From contig JABACD010000021.1 in assembly GCA_014237855.1 (NCBI GenBank), positions 1 to 64,000 on the forward strand: DNA of 64,000 nt, in the 5' to 3' direction. The notes under the pieces were generated by a model. That model saw only the letters and a program-made list of their open reading frames with translations, ran no database searches and was not told the DNA's origin. The position numbers and the translations under genes are program-made. The DNA is from Planctomycetota bacterium (GTDB lineage Bacteria; Planctomycetota; UBA1135; GCA-002686595). This document shows, piece after piece, positions 38,332 to 48,832 of the stretch (the stretch's first letter is position 1; each line of letters starts with the position of its first letter).

Positions 38332-39984
38332 ATGATCTTGACCATCGCCATTCTCTGCTCTGCTCTCGTCCATCGCCCCACGGGAGAGGCCCCCGGCCAA
38401 CAAGCCTCGCGGCCCAACCTGGTCGTGATCATGGCTGATGACATGGGTTTCAGCGATATCGGCTGCTTCGGAGGTGAGATCTCGACTCCCAACCTCGACG
38501 AACTGGCCGAGAACGGTCTACGGCTGACGCAGTTCTACAACACTGGTCGCTGTTGCCCGACCCGAGCGGCCTTGCTCACCGGTCGCTATGCCCACCAGGC
38601 GGGGATCGGCTGGATGACGAACGAGGGAAGTGGCCGGGGGCAGGACTACGGCTATCCCAGTTATATCGGAGACTTGAATCGCACCTCGGTCACATTCGCG
38701 GAGGTACTCTCGAGCGCAGGCTACCGAGCACTGATGGCCGGCAAGTGGCATGTCGGTACCTTCCCTGGGATGTGGCCGCTCGATCGAGGGTTCGAACGCT
38801 ACTACGGGATCGTCCGCGGTGCGAGCAACCACTTTGACCCCCTACCCGACAAGCTGCTCATGGAGGGCAGGCGCCCCGTCGCTCCGGGAGAGGACTTCTA
38901 CTCCTCGGACTCCTTCACCGATGCCGCCATCTCTTACTTGCAAGAATTCAGGGAGAGTGGCAGTGATCCATTCGTGCTCTATCTCGCATTCACGGCTCCT
39001 CACTGGCCCCTGCATGCTCCAGACGAGGACATTGATCGTTACCAGGGCAAGTATGACAACGGCTGGGAGGCAGTGCGCGCAGGCAGACACGAGCGTATGA
39101 AGGAGCTGGGCATCCTCCATCCGGACTGCGAACTCTCTCCACTCGACGTGGTGCCCTGGCAGGAAACTCCAGAAGAGCGCAGAACAACCCTCGCCCACAG
39201 GATGGCAATCTACGCCGCAATGGTCGACCGCCTCGACCAGAACGTCGGGCGTCTCGTGTCCACGCTCAAGGAGCTGGGAGTCCTGGACGACACCCTGATC
39301 CTGTTCATTGCCGACAATGGAGGCTGTGCAGAGGGTGGCCTCATGGGTGGGAGCCCCGATGAGATGGTAGGCAGTCGCGATGGATACTACCTGACCTACG
39401 GCAAGGGCTGGGCCAATGCCTCGAACACTCCCTTTCGCATGTACAAGCACTGGGTCCACGAAGGCGGAATCTCGTCACCATTCATCGCGCATTGGCCTGC
39501 CGGCATCAAGCAGAAGGGCGCCATCAAGCGGACACCTTGCCACCTGGTCGACATTGGACCGACGCTCTATGAACTCGCCGGCGCAAGCTATCCCGATCGA
39601 TACTCTGGAGAGGTGATTGGAGGACTCGAGGGAGTCTCACTGCTGCCACTCCTCCGAGGTGAACAGCTCTCAAGGCCGAGCCCTATCTTCTTCGAGCACG
39701 AGGGAAATCGTGCGGTTCGTGATGGTCCCTGGAAGCTGGTTGCCAGACACGGCAGGCCCTGGGAGCTCTTCGATCTCTCGCAAGACCGCAGTGAGACCAA
39801 CGACCTCGCACTGGAGAATCCCAGCCGGGTTGCTGAGATGACTGTCGCCTACAGGGCCTGGGCAGAGCGAGCTGGGGTGCGTCCCTGGCCACTGGAGCGG
39901 CCAGAGGGGTACAAGCCCTTCACGGTTGCGTATCCCAAGACATATCCCGAGCTAGAGGCCGCTGACGCAAGCCGCGAGGAATGA
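38332..39984 (+). CDS. Secreted arylsulfatase-type sulfatase
   Basis: The 550-residue type I sulfatase hydrolyses sulfate esters, most likely on sulfated polysaccharides. A short N-terminal hydrophobic segment (MILTIAILCSALV) serves as signal. PNLVVIMADDMG supplies the metal Asp pair (Asp36-Asp37). CCPTRAALLTGRY contains the formylglycine site CxPxR, with Cys74 as the residue to be oxidised. Further conserved elements are MAGKWHVG, LTAPHWPLHAP-like text (FTAPHWPLHAPDEDI), LFIADNGG and the C-terminal GPWKLV. No anaerobic or aerobic sulfatase-maturing enzyme is next to it. It is monocistronic; the sulfotransferase near the left edge is the only other sulfate gene in the window. Confidence 0.93.
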   Translation: MILTIAILCSALVHRPTGEAPGQQASRPNLVVIMADDMGFSDIGCFGGEISTPNLDELAENGLRLTQFYNTGRCCPTRAALLTGRYAHQAGIGWMTNEGSGRGQDYGYPSYIGDLNRTSVTFAEVLSSAGYRALMAGKWHVGTFPGMWPLDRGFERYYGIVRGASNHFDPLPDKLLMEGRRPVAPGEDFYSSDSFTDAAISYLQEFRESGSDPFVLYLAFTAPHWPLHAPDEDIDRYQGKYDNGWEAVRAGRHERMKELGILHPDCELSPLDVVPWQETPEERRTTLAHRMAIYAAMVDRLDQNVGRLVSTLKELGVLDDTLILFIADNGGCAEGGLMGGSPDEMVGSRDGYYLTYGKGWANASNTPFRMYKHWVHEGGISSPFIAHWPAGIKQKGAIKRTPCHLVDIGPTLYELAGASYPDRYSGEVIGGLEGVSLLPLLRGEQLSRPSPIFFEHEGNRAVRDGPWKLVARHGRPWELFDLSQDRSETNDLALENPSRVAEMTVAYRAWAERAGVRPWPLERPEGYKPFTVAYPKTYPELEAADASREE

Positions 39985-40087
39985 GATGGAGGGTACCGCT
40001 CCTGGCGATCTGCTTTGAACAGGCCTCGTTGGTGGCCTGCGAGATTCAGAGTTCGAGCCTGAAAGCCAACCTGGGAGCAGTCCCTGG

Positions 40088-40963
40088 TCAGCTACTGGTG
40101 GAGGCAAGGATCGCATCGGCCATGACACCAGCCGCCTCGGGGTGATGCTGGAAGAAGAGCATCGGCTCAACGAGCTCCAGCTCATTGACCACTGCCCGGT
40201 TCTCATCATCAAAAAGGAAGTCGACGCGAGCATAGAGCGGGGCCTGATCCCCGGGAGCCACTGCAAGAGCACGCTTGGAGAGCTCAACCAGCAACGGGTC
40301 CAGCAGTACGGGGTGGTCAGTACCACCATGCTCATCTTGGACGCGATAGTCACCCTCGAGCGCCAGCTTGCGGACTGAGTGTGTCGGCTCACCGCGAATG
40401 AGCATCACTGAAGTCTCGCCCTGGGTCTCTACCCGAGAGAGGTAGGGTTGCAGCATCATCGACTGATCACACAGCCGTTCGTTCAGGAACTGCTCCCCTG
40501 TGATCACCGCTTCCCCCAGCTCTTTCAGCCGAAAAGTGTCACTTGCCACGGCGCCAACTACAGGCTTGATGAGGCTGGACGTCCAGCCTCGCTCCTGCAT
40601 GACTCCGACAAGGTCTACGCTCGTCCCCCGATCGAACCATACCGTAGGAGCCACAGGGACCCCAGCCGCCTCGAGCTCCCTCAGATACGACTTCTCGCTG
40701 TTCCAGATGAGGACATCCCTCGAGTTCTGAAGATTGGTGACTGCTGCAACGTCATCAACCCACCTCAGAAACTCCTCGCGGGCCTGGTGATACGTCCAGG
40801 TCGTGCGCACGACAACGACATCGAAGGACCCCCAATCGACTCCTCTCGCCTCCCAACTTGGGCGCTCAAAGGCAACGCCTCGCTCTTGCAGAGCCTGCCA
40901 AAGTGGTTGCTCGGTCAGGACCCCCTCATGTTCAACCGAGCAGTCAGCCAGGGCGATCTTCAT
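40088..40963 (-). CDS. ATP-grasp domain protein (RimK/glutathione-synthetase-like)
   Basis: The 291-residue protein belongs to a group of ATP-grasp ligases that join a carboxylate to an amine or thiol with ATP. The N-terminal part (ALADCSVEHEGVLTEQPLWQ, DVVVVRTTWTYHQAREEFLRW) is the preATP-grasp domain; the phrase VVVR..W.YH is typical of the group. The ATP-grasp core has SLIKPVVGAVASDTFRL, QPYLSRVETQGETSVMLIRG, and the metal-binding YARVDFLFD with NELELVEP. Related proteins act in cycloserine synthesis (DcsG), but the substrate here is unknown. The start at ATG 40963 begins at the first strand. Single gene. Confidence 0.8.
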   Translation of the reverse strand: MKIALADCSVEHEGVLTEQPLWQALQERGVAFERPSWEARGVDWGSFDVVVVRTTWTYHQAREEFLRWVDDVAAVTNLQNSRDVLIWNSEKSYLRELEAAGVPVAPTVWFDRGTSVDLVGVMQERGWTSSLIKPVVGAVASDTFRLKELGEAVITGEQFLNERLCDQSMMLQPYLSRVETQGETSVMLIRGEPTHSVRKLALEGDYRVQDEHGGTDHPVLLDPLLVELSKRALAVAPGDQAPLYARVDFLFDDENRAVVNELELVEPMLFFQHHPEAAGVMADAILASTSS

Positions 40964-41199
40964 GATTCTCTCGAGTATGGCGCCTGACCGCGGCGCGTGG
41001 GCAGCGCCTGACACGATAGCTGCGCCACTCACTTCTTGAAACACACTCAAGCCAGAAATGAAGGGTAGCTTGATCGCGCAACCAGCTCTTCACCACGCGA
41101 AGGTAGAGGCGACCTGTCTTGAGCCGGCCACTACAGATCGATAACCGTCAGCAGAAGTGCCTGGATGCGCATGGGCAGCCGCCACAGCGCAGCTTGAGC

Positions 41200-43074
41200 C
41201 TAGCCGCATTGCTCGCGGATCACCTTCAGCAGTTCAAAGGGGGAGAATGGCTTGCGGAGGACACGAAGCTCACTATCGACATCGAGCTGGCCCTCGAGCT
41301 CTCGGCCCCCATACCCGGTCATCAGGACCACCGGGAGCCCAGGCCTGGTACGTCTCACGATCTCCCGCAAGAGGACACCATTCATTTCGGGCATGATGGC
41401 GTCGGTCAGGACCAGGTCTATGTGCTGTTCTGGGTCCCCTGCGATGAGCTCGGCTTCGACTCCATTGGATGCCGAGAGCACTCTATACCCATGCTGCCGA
41501 AGGACGTCGCCCGTCAGATCAAGGACACCCGACTCATCCTCGACCACAAGCACGGTCTCCGTTCCATGAAGATCAATACTCAAGGGCTTGGGTAGTTCGT
41601 CTTCGGGCAACGTGCCATCGACCTCCGGGAAGAAGAGTGAGAAGCGTGTCCCTTCCCCAAGAACGCTATGAGACTCAACCCAGCCGCCGCTGCCTTGCAT
41701 GATGCCATAGACAGAGGCCAGCCCAAGGCCAGTCCCTTGGCCCTGGGTCTTGGTTGTGAAGAATGGCTCGAAGATCTGGGCCTGGGTCTGCTTGTCCATT
41801 CCAATGCCGCTGTCCTGGATGTCTATCTGGGTATAGAGCTTGGAACCCACCATGTCTTGGTGCTCGGGTTGCTTCAGTACGCTCTTGCTGCTTATCCTGA
41901 TCTTGCCCCCATCCGGCATGGCATCCTGAGCATTGACGATCAGGTTCACGAGTATTGACTCGAACTGCACGACATCGATACCGATCAAGCCCGATGAACC
42001 GACCTCATCAAACTCTAGCTCGACTCCGTCGTCGATCAGTGGGCTGACCAGGTCGTTCATCTTCGCAATCAGAGCTGTTGGACTGATGACCTCGACTCGC
42101 TTAGAGGCCTGTCGACCAAAGACGAGGAGCTCTTTCGTCAGCGAGGCTGACTGCTCACCTGCATGCTGGATCGCTTCCAGTTCCGCAGAAATGTCGGGGC
42201 CTTTCCAGCTCTGCATTCTCATCCAAAGCAGCTCAGTATGCCCGAGCACGACCATCAGAGCGTTATTGATGTTGTGGGCTACTCCCCCTGCTAGTCGGCC
42301 AATTGCCTCCATCTTTTCCGACTGCTGGAGCCGCATCTCGAGCTCCTTCTGTGACTTGTAGCCCGCAGCAAGTTCATCGATAGCGTCGTTGAGCCTCGTA
42401 ACCTCAGGCGCAGCCTTTATGGGCATGGCTGCCAGCTCAGATCCAGGGCGCAGAGACTGCATCCGGCGACTGATCCGATTCACAGGCTGAATTGCGATCC
42501 GGTGGATTACAAAGAGTAGTAGAAGCCCAGCCAGGACGACAGAACCGGAAGTGATCAAGGAGATGCGGTACGCCATCTGGTTGATGAGTGCCATCTCCGG
42601 ATCAATGTTCCAGCGGATTCTCAAGAAGCCGAAGTACTCCCCCATCAAGGAGAGCTCCTGCACATCCTCAATCACTTCAATCCTGGGAGCTGCTGCGTGG
42701 GGCCCTATAGAAACAGCACTCGCAAGCACGAAGCCCTCATTGTTGACGATCTCCGCCGAGATTATGTTCGGCTGGTCGAGGAGCAGCTCCTCGACAATCT
42801 CCTGGAGTACAGGGCGGTCCTGAACGATCACAGGGTTGAGCACACTGCTGGAGAGAACCCTTGATGTGCCGTGCACGACCTCCTGGAAGCGACTCTTGAG
42901 CCAGCGAGACTCAAGCTCCATGACCACTTGGCTGGTAACGACTGCGACACCAAGAGTGACCAGGGCCAACACACCAGCGACCTGATGCCCCAGGGGCCAT
43001 GAGCGAACCTGTATGAGTCTACCAAGACCCCTCCGGACCCTATCTCGACTCAATCTACCCATTCCCTCACTCAT
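41200..43074 (-). CDS. Hybrid sensor histidine kinase with C-terminal receiver domain
   Basis: The 624-residue membrane kinase has helix 1 at residues about 28-50 ([20 protein letters not shown]), a periplasmic sensor of about 120 residues, helix 2 near residues 171-193 and a HAMP-like linker. The phosphoacceptor His is in [20 protein letters not shown] (H-box of the HisKA type with INN instead of FNN). The ATPase shows N-box [30 protein letters not shown] and [18 protein letters not shown]. The receiver has VLVVEDE, the phosphoacceptor Asp in [14 protein letters not shown], and LRKPF. No DNA-binding output is present. The binding-protein gene lies 12 bases upstream, so the two form one operon. 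A cognate response regulator is not adjacent. Confidence 0.92.
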   Translation of the reverse strand: MSEGMGRLSRDRVRRGLGRLIQVRSWPLGHQVAGVLALVTLGVAVVTSQVVMELESRWLKSRFQEVVHGTSRVLSSSVLNPVIVQDRPVLQEIVEELLLDQPNIISAEIVNNEGFVLASAVSIGPHAAAPRIEVIEDVQELSLMGEYFGFLRIRWNIDPEMALINQMAYRISLITSGSVVLAGLLLLFVIHRIAIQPVNRISRRMQSLRPGSELAAMPIKAAPEVTRLNDAIDELAAGYKSQKELEMRLQQSEKMEAIGRLAGGVAHNINNALMVVLGHTELLWMRMQSWKGPDISAELEAIQHAGEQSASLTKELLVFGRQASKRVEVISPTALIAKMNDLVSPLIDDGVELEFDEVGSSGLIGIDVVQFESILVNLIVNAQDAMPDGGKIRISSKSVLKQPEHQDMVGSKLYTQIDIQDSGIGMDKQTQAQIFEPFFTTKTQGQGTGLGLASVYGIMQGSGGWVESHSVLGEGTRFSLFFPEVDGTLPEDELPKPLSIDLHGTETVLVVEDESGVLDLTGDVLRQHGYRVLSASNGVEAELIAGDPEQHIDLVLTDAIMPEMNGVLLREIVRRTRPGLPVVLMTGYGGRELEGQLDVDSELRVLRKPFSPFELLKVIREQCG

Positions 43075-43086
43075 CGGGCTGCTGCT

Positions 43087-43992
43087 CTACTGGCCGCCCT
43101 CAAAGAACTGGTCATTGCTGAGAATTGCTTCTCGAGTCACACCGTACCGAGAAATATCTCCCGCGACAAAACCGCTCTTGCCAATTGCCTCAAGCGCCAC
43201 GGGGTCATCAAGCTCGAGGAGCACACCGGTCAGGGCACTTGAGATCTCAGGGGCGAGTCCACTCCTCCCAGCCCAGGGCTTGGTGATGTTCTTGAACCGA
43301 GCGATTTCTATCAGTGGCTCTCCCTTGTTCACGAGCTTCTGGAAGGTGCTCTCCTTCAGCGCCCCGCCCGCAAAGCGCCCTTGCGCCACGGCCGTGCCCA
43401 CGGTGTCGTGCCTTCCGAGGTATTCGAAACTGGCCAGGTCGCTGGCCTTGATGCCACTCTCGGCCAGATGAAGCTGTGAGAGATAGCGGCCGATCGTGGA
43501 CTGCTCGCTGCCAAAAGCAAAAGAGTGCCCCTTCAGATCAGCCACCTCTCTGACATCTCCACCCTGCTGTGCACAGATGATGCCGTAGAAGAAGACCTCA
43601 CCCTCATTGGCCTCCTGGGCAAGCAAGGAGATCTCGGAATCCTGCTCGGTTGAAAGGACAAACGATGCCGGACCAAATCGACTGAAGTCGACCTCTCCCT
43701 CTACGAGATCTTCAATGCCTTTCTCATAGCTGTCTGCGACAACCATGCTGATGCTGACAGGCCTCTTCAACTCATCCTTCAGCTCAAGCTCAAGTGCATT
43801 GAGAAGTGGCCGGAACTGCCGGACAACATCTGTTGGCCTGTCGGTGGTGTAGACTCCAAACTTCAGTTCAAGACCTGAAGAGGAGTCTTTCGTCACACCC
43901 TCAACATCTTGAGTCTTGGAACCGCACGCCTGCAGGCAAGAAAGTACAAGGGTAAGCGCCAGGAGGAAAATCGCTGAAGTGAGTTGCTTCAT
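43087..43992 (-). CDS. PhnD-type periplasmic substrate-binding lipoprotein
   Basis: The 301-residue protein resembles the binding proteins of phosphate/phosphite/phosphonate ABC transporters. The signal is FLLALTLVLSCLQAC. The fold signature appears as LKFGVYTTDRPTDVVRQFRPLL, YEKGIEDLVEGEVDFSRFGPASFVL, DLKGHSFAFGSEQSTIGRYL and HDTVGTAVAQGRFAGGALKEST. No permease or ATPase gene is present; instead a hybrid histidine kinase gene follows after 12 bases. It may therefore act as a ligand sensor for the kinase rather than in uptake. ATG 43992 is chosen over the upstream TTG because it opens the signal peptide. Confidence 0.85.
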   Translation of the reverse strand: MKQLTSAIFLLALTLVLSCLQACGSKTQDVEGVTKDSSSGLELKFGVYTTDRPTDVVRQFRPLLNALELELKDELKRPVSISMVVADSYEKGIEDLVEGEVDFSRFGPASFVLSTEQDSEISLLAQEANEGEVFFYGIICAQQGGDVREVADLKGHSFAFGSEQSTIGRYLSQLHLAESGIKASDLASFEYLGRHDTVGTAVAQGRFAGGALKESTFQKLVNKGEPLIEIARFKNITKPWAGRSGLAPEISSALTGVLLELDDPVALEAIGKSGFVAGDISRYGVTREAILSNDQFFEGGQ

Positions 43993-45651
43993 CAGTTGTT
44001 CTTGGTGGTCGTAGTCGTTCAATGGGAGCCTTCACTCACCTCTGATCTGAGGCATGACTGTCACAAGAGATGACTTGCTAATGGGTATCGACATTTGCGG
44101 TGGAGACGGATCCTCCACTCCCTGACATGAGGAGGAGCTCGTTATCGATGAGCTCGGACCTCGCCTGCTATCAGGCCAATGAGTCGGTCCGTCATCTTGC
44201 CAGGCTCAAGGCACTGAGCGCTGGGAATGACGCATCTCGATCAGAGGTTCCTTCTTGGAGACAGTCCATCGCAAGGAGAGTGCGCGGGCACCACCGATCA
44301 TGGGTAGCCCTGCCCCACACTCAGCGAGAGAATTGGGATGGCAAGTATTGAGTTCGTTGATGCCGCGAGCCATCTGGGTTACGCCAGATCGACTATTGGT
44401 TTCAGACGGTTCAATTCGGGTGAGAGAGGTGGACTTCTGCAACTTCCACAAGCGGCGGGTACCTCGAAGTCACGCTGAGCAAGATCGCTTACAACCCAAC
44501 AGGGAAAGTCCGCCACCCTGCTCGAACTCTTTTTTCATGAAGTTTGTGATACCAAGTCGAGGGTGGGGTGATGGTTGCAATGAGTTGTTGCACCGAACAA
44601 CACTTCGACTGCGGAGGACTTGCTAGGAAGCCCGGCTAGATCACGATGAATTCAGCTCGATCATCAGGTGATCAATCAGGTCAGGAGCCAGCAAAGTTCC
44701 CGTCACTTGAGAATCAAATCATATGACAATCCAGAGGATCATGCTGAATCAGACCGCAAGTATGCTGCTTGCTCTTCGAGAGCTATAGCGCTAAGTCGGG
44801 TGAGGAAAGCTCACATTACCCAAATGTGGCCACCACCGGCCTCGCATGGCCCTTGGTCTACGTTGACCTGAGCACAGGCCTGATCCCAAGTCCCGCCCGA
44901 AGGCCTGAAGGAAGTTCCTGGCCCGCCGCACTCACGATCCAGGAGTAGCGCCTTGCCGTCTCCCCAAGTAGAGCACCACCTCACCTTCCACAAGATTGCA
45001 CCCCGGGCGATCCATGGCCTTGCTCTGCACCTGATCCATGCCTGAGTGCCCACCCTTGCATCGCTACCCCCCCCCAGATGTAGAGTGGCAGACGAGAAGC
45101 AAGCACTGCCTCTGAGCAACCGAGGAGCGGATCAACCCGAGTTCTCCGCTGGCTCCGTTGGCGCAAGAACCTTCCAGGTATTGGAAGTCCAGGAAGAAGC
45201 GTTGAGGACGAAGGGGCTCCCGCCATCGCCATGACCAGTTCATGCACAAGACCGACTGAGGCCGAAACACAGCCCTGATTGAGGTCGAGAGTCTTGGTGC
45301 GCGGACACCTCCACCCAGGATGGCAGGCCCCCCTGGCCGCTCTTCTGTCTCCTCTGTCTGGACCTGCTTCTGATCAGAGAGGGGGCTCGAGGAGCGGCTT
45401 CCGCGCCCTGGGGCAGCCATCGCTAGCTGGAGGGCGCGCCTGGCTGAATCAGACCCCGAATAAGTGCCCCAAGGATGAGGAGGGCTCCTCCCAGCCCCAG
45501 GGGGCCCCTCCCGGGCGCCTGAAGGACAGCCCTGACAGGCTCTCTCGGGGGAGTCTGTATCAGGTGGTACTCAAGAAATGATGAGGATTCAGCGCACCTG
45601 GGCCGCCAGCTCACGCCGGTAGTGGGTGAGGGCTTAATCACCAGCAAGAAA
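43993..45651. other. Long intergenic region without a supported gene
   Basis: About 1.66 kb between the divergent PhnD/kinase operon and the sigma factor gene. Many short frames exist on both strands, but the translations (Pro/Arg/Ser-rich, no domains) look like chance. The part at 44640-44800 is AT-richer. Promoters for both flanking operons should lie here. I cannot exclude a small RNA or a decayed gene. Confidence 0.45.
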
Positions 45652-46284
45652 ATGGCGCACATATCTCACGAAAAACTACCCGCGACCGACTTCGAGTCAA
45701 TCCTGGCAGCGGCACGCCGAGGCGAGTCGCCAGCCATCGATTGTCTTGTCGAGCGGTATTACCCGGAGGTTCAAGAAGCGGTTCACCGGGACCTATCAAG
45801 GGACCTCCGCATCTCCAGACCCTGGCTGACAGCACGATTCAGCACAGGAGACGTGGTGCAGGAGGTCTTCCGTAGCTTGCTGGGCAACCTGGATCGGTTC
45901 GAGGGCAATACCGAGTCAGCCTTCTGCGGGTACCTGGCCATGATCATTCGCAATCGCCTGATCGACGCCATTCGATTTCATGAAGCAGCTCAGCGTGATG
46001 GCCGGCGTTCATCTGATTGCGAGTTAGCTCTTGAGCCCGATCCGGTCCGAACTGGACCTGTGGCGGACATCGCTGACGCAGATCTGGCAGCACACATGCG
46101 CTCCATCATCGAGACCTTACCCGAGCGTGACGGTCTCGTGCTAAGAGCACGAATAGAGCAGGGAACGCAGTTTGCTGTTCTCGCAGAGCGTCTGGGCTAC
46201 TCGTCCAAGTGGGCTGCTCGTCGGGCGTTCTACGCCGCTCAGTCGAAGGTCCTCATCCAACTCGGCAGACATAAGGTGGACTGA
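45652..46284 (+). CDS. ECF-type RNA polymerase sigma factor
   Basis: The 210-residue sigma factor has the two-domain ECF layout. Region 2 spans residues about 15-110 (ARRGESPAIDCLVERYYPEV, FSTGDVVQEVFRSLLGNLDR, FCGYLAMIIRNRLIDAIRFH). Region 4 spans about 145-205 (IIETLPERDGLVLRARIEQG, FAVLAERLGYSSKWAARRAF). The segment DVVQEVF is the -10-binding helix. A GTG 30 bases upstream (45622) is an alternative start. The gene ends three bases before the Ser/Thr kinase gene starts, so the two are co-transcribed. ECF-kinase operons of this kind are common in planctomycetes; the kinase probably controls the sigma factor by phosphorylation. Confidence 0.88.
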   Translation: MAHISHEKLPATDFESILAAARRGESPAIDCLVERYYPEVQEAVHRDLSRDLRISRPWLTARFSTGDVVQEVFRSLLGNLDRFEGNTESAFCGYLAMIIRNRLIDAIRFHEAAQRDGRRSSDCELALEPDPVRTGPVADIADADLAAHMRSIIETLPERDGLVLRARIEQGTQFAVLAERLGYSSKWAARRAFYAAQSKVLIQLGRHKVD

Positions 46285-46287
46285 GCC

Positions 46288-48744
46288 TTGTCACTCAATA
46301 TTTTTGAAGACGAAGACTTACCGGCCTTGATCGCAGTGGCCTTGGAGCTGCGTGATCAGGGGATAGAGCCCCCCTTGGAGGAGATCTGCCGGAAGCGACC
46401 GGACCTCCTCGAGCCTCTCAAGGATTCTCTTGATCTCAGCGGACAGCTGCCAGACCTCCAGCGATTGAGTGCCGGTCACGACAGGTTGGCTGGGGCAGTT
46501 CTGACCAAACGATACCGCCTTGACTCGCGTCTTGGGTCAGGAGCAATGGGGGTGGTCTACAAGGCTTACGATCTTGAACTGAACCGGGTGGTGGCGGTCA
46601 AGATCATGCGAATGGCGATGGGAGACGAGTACGATGGTGAGACTCGTTTCGCCAGAGAAGCAGAAGTCCTGGCTGCCATCCGCCATGGCGCTGTTGTGAA
46701 CATCTATGACCGGGGGCGAACAGCAGAAGACGATCCCTTCCTGGTGATGGAGTACGTCGATGGGATCTCTCTCAGTCAGTTACTCGTCGAGATCAAGTCA
46801 CCAGCAATAGACGGTGGCGGAAAAGACACACAGTTGATCGCGAGGGTTCTTGGAATCGACTCCATTGGTGAGCCGAGCTACATACGCGCTATCGTTCGTT
46901 GGGTCGCAGATCTGGCGAACGGCGTTGATCTGGCTCACCGAGAAGGGATTCTCCACCGGGACATCAAGCCTTCCAACATCCTGATCAAGCGCAGCGCTGA
47001 GGCCGTCCTGATTGACTTTGGGATCGCCTCTCAGACAAGCCAGGACACGCTCTCATGTGAGGGGGAACTGGTGGGCACGCCAGCGTTCATGGCCCCTGAG
47101 TCCATCGATGGGAAGACTCAGCCCAGCCAGGCTCTCGACATCTACGGCCTGACTGCAACCTTGTACCAGTTACTGACCCTGCGTCCTCCCTACTCTGGAA
47201 CTCCAACGCAGGTCTTGGCGGCCTTGAGTTGCACCGACCCTGTCCCTGCCAAGCGGCTCGGCGTTGATCTTCCTGCGGACCTTCTGGCCATCCTGGATCG
47301 TGGAATGGCTCGCCGTCCCACGGACCGCTACGAGACCATGGCCGACCTGGAGAGTGATCTCCGTGCGTTCCTGGACTATCGGCCTGTACAGGCCAGGCCC
47401 TTGACCGCTGTCACTCGTATGTGGCGACGCGTTTCTCATTCCACTGCCTGGCGCACGGGCCTGGCCGTCGCAGGTGTTACGCTATTCCTCGCGGTGTCCC
47501 TGCAGGCCCGCTCTCTGTGGCAGGAGAAGCGCGCAGCCGACTATCAAGAAGTCTGGGGGCAGCTTCCTCCCAACCTGGGAATCTCAGGGGTTGAGACCCG
47601 TCAGCTGACAGTTGAAGAAGGAAGGGCCAAGGTTGCGCAGATGCTTGACGATGCCGTGGCCTTCAGCGACGAGCTACTTCCCGCGAGGCTCATTCGTGCG
47701 ATGTTCGAGGTCGACCACGGCCGGCTCGAGGAGGCTGCCGTGGACATGGAGTTCATCGGTAAGACCCTTGGTTCGCCCTACTCAATGGCCATTGCGGAGC
47801 GCTACAGGGCCCTCGCAAATGAAGGGGTAGGCACGGTCATTGACACGTCCGAGCTGCCTGAGCCCGAGGGAAAGTTTGACAGCTACTTGGCGGGCATCCA
47901 CGCACTTCGTTCGAGAGATATACCTCAGGCCAGAAACCAGCTCTCGGATCCACGACTGTCGGAATTCGTACCAGCTCAGGAGCTGCTCACCCTGATCATG
48001 GAGGACCGCTCAGAGCAACTGGAGCGTGGCATGTGGCTCGAAGAGCGGATCGGCTCCCGGACGGCTGTGACCGCCAATCTGATTGGTATCGCCTTGCTTC
48101 TCAAGCAAGATTATCGAGCTGCTTACCGAGCCTTCGAAGAGGGTCTCGAGCTTGCGCCCAAGAGCTACGGGCTGCAGATGAACGCTGCACGGGCCGCGTG
48201 GATGATGGATCGCCGAGAGGTAGCTCGTGAGCACTACCAACAGATCATCAAGTGTCGCCCTAAGACGGCACGTGGGCACGAGATGTACATCCGCTTCTTG
48301 ATGGACATTGGAAATCCGACAGAAGCTCAGTCTGCGCTCGAAGGGGCCCCCTTCGATGACCAACCTGCCCTTTATCTGGAGCTTCAGGGGTCAATCGAGA
48401 CGGTGATCGCCTTGACACACCTCTCGCGTGGCGCAACAGAGGAGGCTCTGGATGCAGCACTCAGAGCGACAGATCACTTTGAAAGTGCTCGCGATCTCGG
48501 TAGTCACGTCGACTCCTTCTACTCTCGCATCAGCGCGGGGATCGCAGAGGAAGACCCCGACCCTGTATTCACAGCACTGATCGCTTCCCTGGAGAAGCAG
48601 CCCACGAACTCCCGACGCCTCGAGCTCCTCGACAGGCTGATTCCTCAAGACCTCGACGAGCACCAGACAGAACTGATGCGTCAGCTGGTTGCGAGCTTGC
48701 GCGAGGCCTTCGTCTCTGGCGGCTTCTCGGAGGCCAGTCGATAG
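46288..48744 (+). CDS. Ser/Thr protein kinase with membrane helix and TPR-like C-terminal part
   Basis: The 818-residue kinase starts at TTG, three bases after the sigma gene stop. After a short N-terminal region (PPLEEICRKRPDLLEPLKD) the kinase domain covers residues about 70-360: RLGSGAMGVVYKAYD, the Lys of VVAVKIM, LVMEYVDG, HRDIKPSNIL, IDFGIA, GTPAFMAPE and the late Arg in RRPTDRYETM. One membrane helix follows (LAVAGVTLFLAVSLQ), then about 400 helical residues with TPR-like pairs (AYRAFEEGLELAPKSYGLQM, AREHYQQIIKCRPKTARGHE). The catalytic residues are complete, so it should be active. The domain order is cytoplasmic kinase, helix, then a periplasmic helical domain that may sense or bind partners. 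Confidence 0.9.
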   Translation: MSLNIFEDEDLPALIAVALELRDQGIEPPLEEICRKRPDLLEPLKDSLDLSGQLPDLQRLSAGHDRLAGAVLTKRYRLDSRLGSGAMGVVYKAYDLELNRVVAVKIMRMAMGDEYDGETRFAREAEVLAAIRHGAVVNIYDRGRTAEDDPFLVMEYVDGISLSQLLVEIKSPAIDGGGKDTQLIARVLGIDSIGEPSYIRAIVRWVADLANGVDLAHREGILHRDIKPSNILIKRSAEAVLIDFGIASQTSQDTLSCEGELVGTPAFMAPESIDGKTQPSQALDIYGLTATLYQLLTLRPPYSGTPTQVLAALSCTDPVPAKRLGVDLPADLLAILDRGMARRPTDRYETMADLESDLRAFLDYRPVQARPLTAVTRMWRRVSHSTAWRTGLAVAGVTLFLAVSLQARSLWQEKRAADYQEVWGQLPPNLGISGVETRQLTVEEGRAKVAQMLDDAVAFSDELLPARLIRAMFEVDHGRLEEAAVDMEFIGKTLGSPYSMAIAERYRALANEGVGTVIDTSELPEPEGKFDSYLAGIHALRSRDIPQARNQLSDPRLSEFVPAQELLTLIMEDRSEQLERGMWLEERIGSRTAVTANLIGIALLLKQDYRAAYRAFEEGLELAPKSYGLQMNAARAAWMMDRREVAREHYQQIIKCRPKTARGHEMYIRFLMDIGNPTEAQSALEGAPFDDQPALYLELQGSIETVIALTHLSRGATEEALDAALRATDHFESARDLGSHVDSFYSRISAGIAEEDPDPVFTALIASLEKQPTNSRRLELLDRLIPQDLDEHQTELMRQLVASLREAFVSGGFSEASR

Positions 48745-48832
48745 ATCGCGCACGAGACGGCTAGCCAGCAAACCCAGCACACTTTCGAGCCCATACGATG
48801 GGCTCCCCCAAGCCCCCCGATCTTCTATACCG

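Noticed and set aside
40020-40039. Short hairpin (CAGGCC/GGCCTG) between the sulfatase and ATP-grasp genes
   Set aside because: Only 6 bp with an 8-base loop and no T-tract on either strand; too weak to call a terminator.
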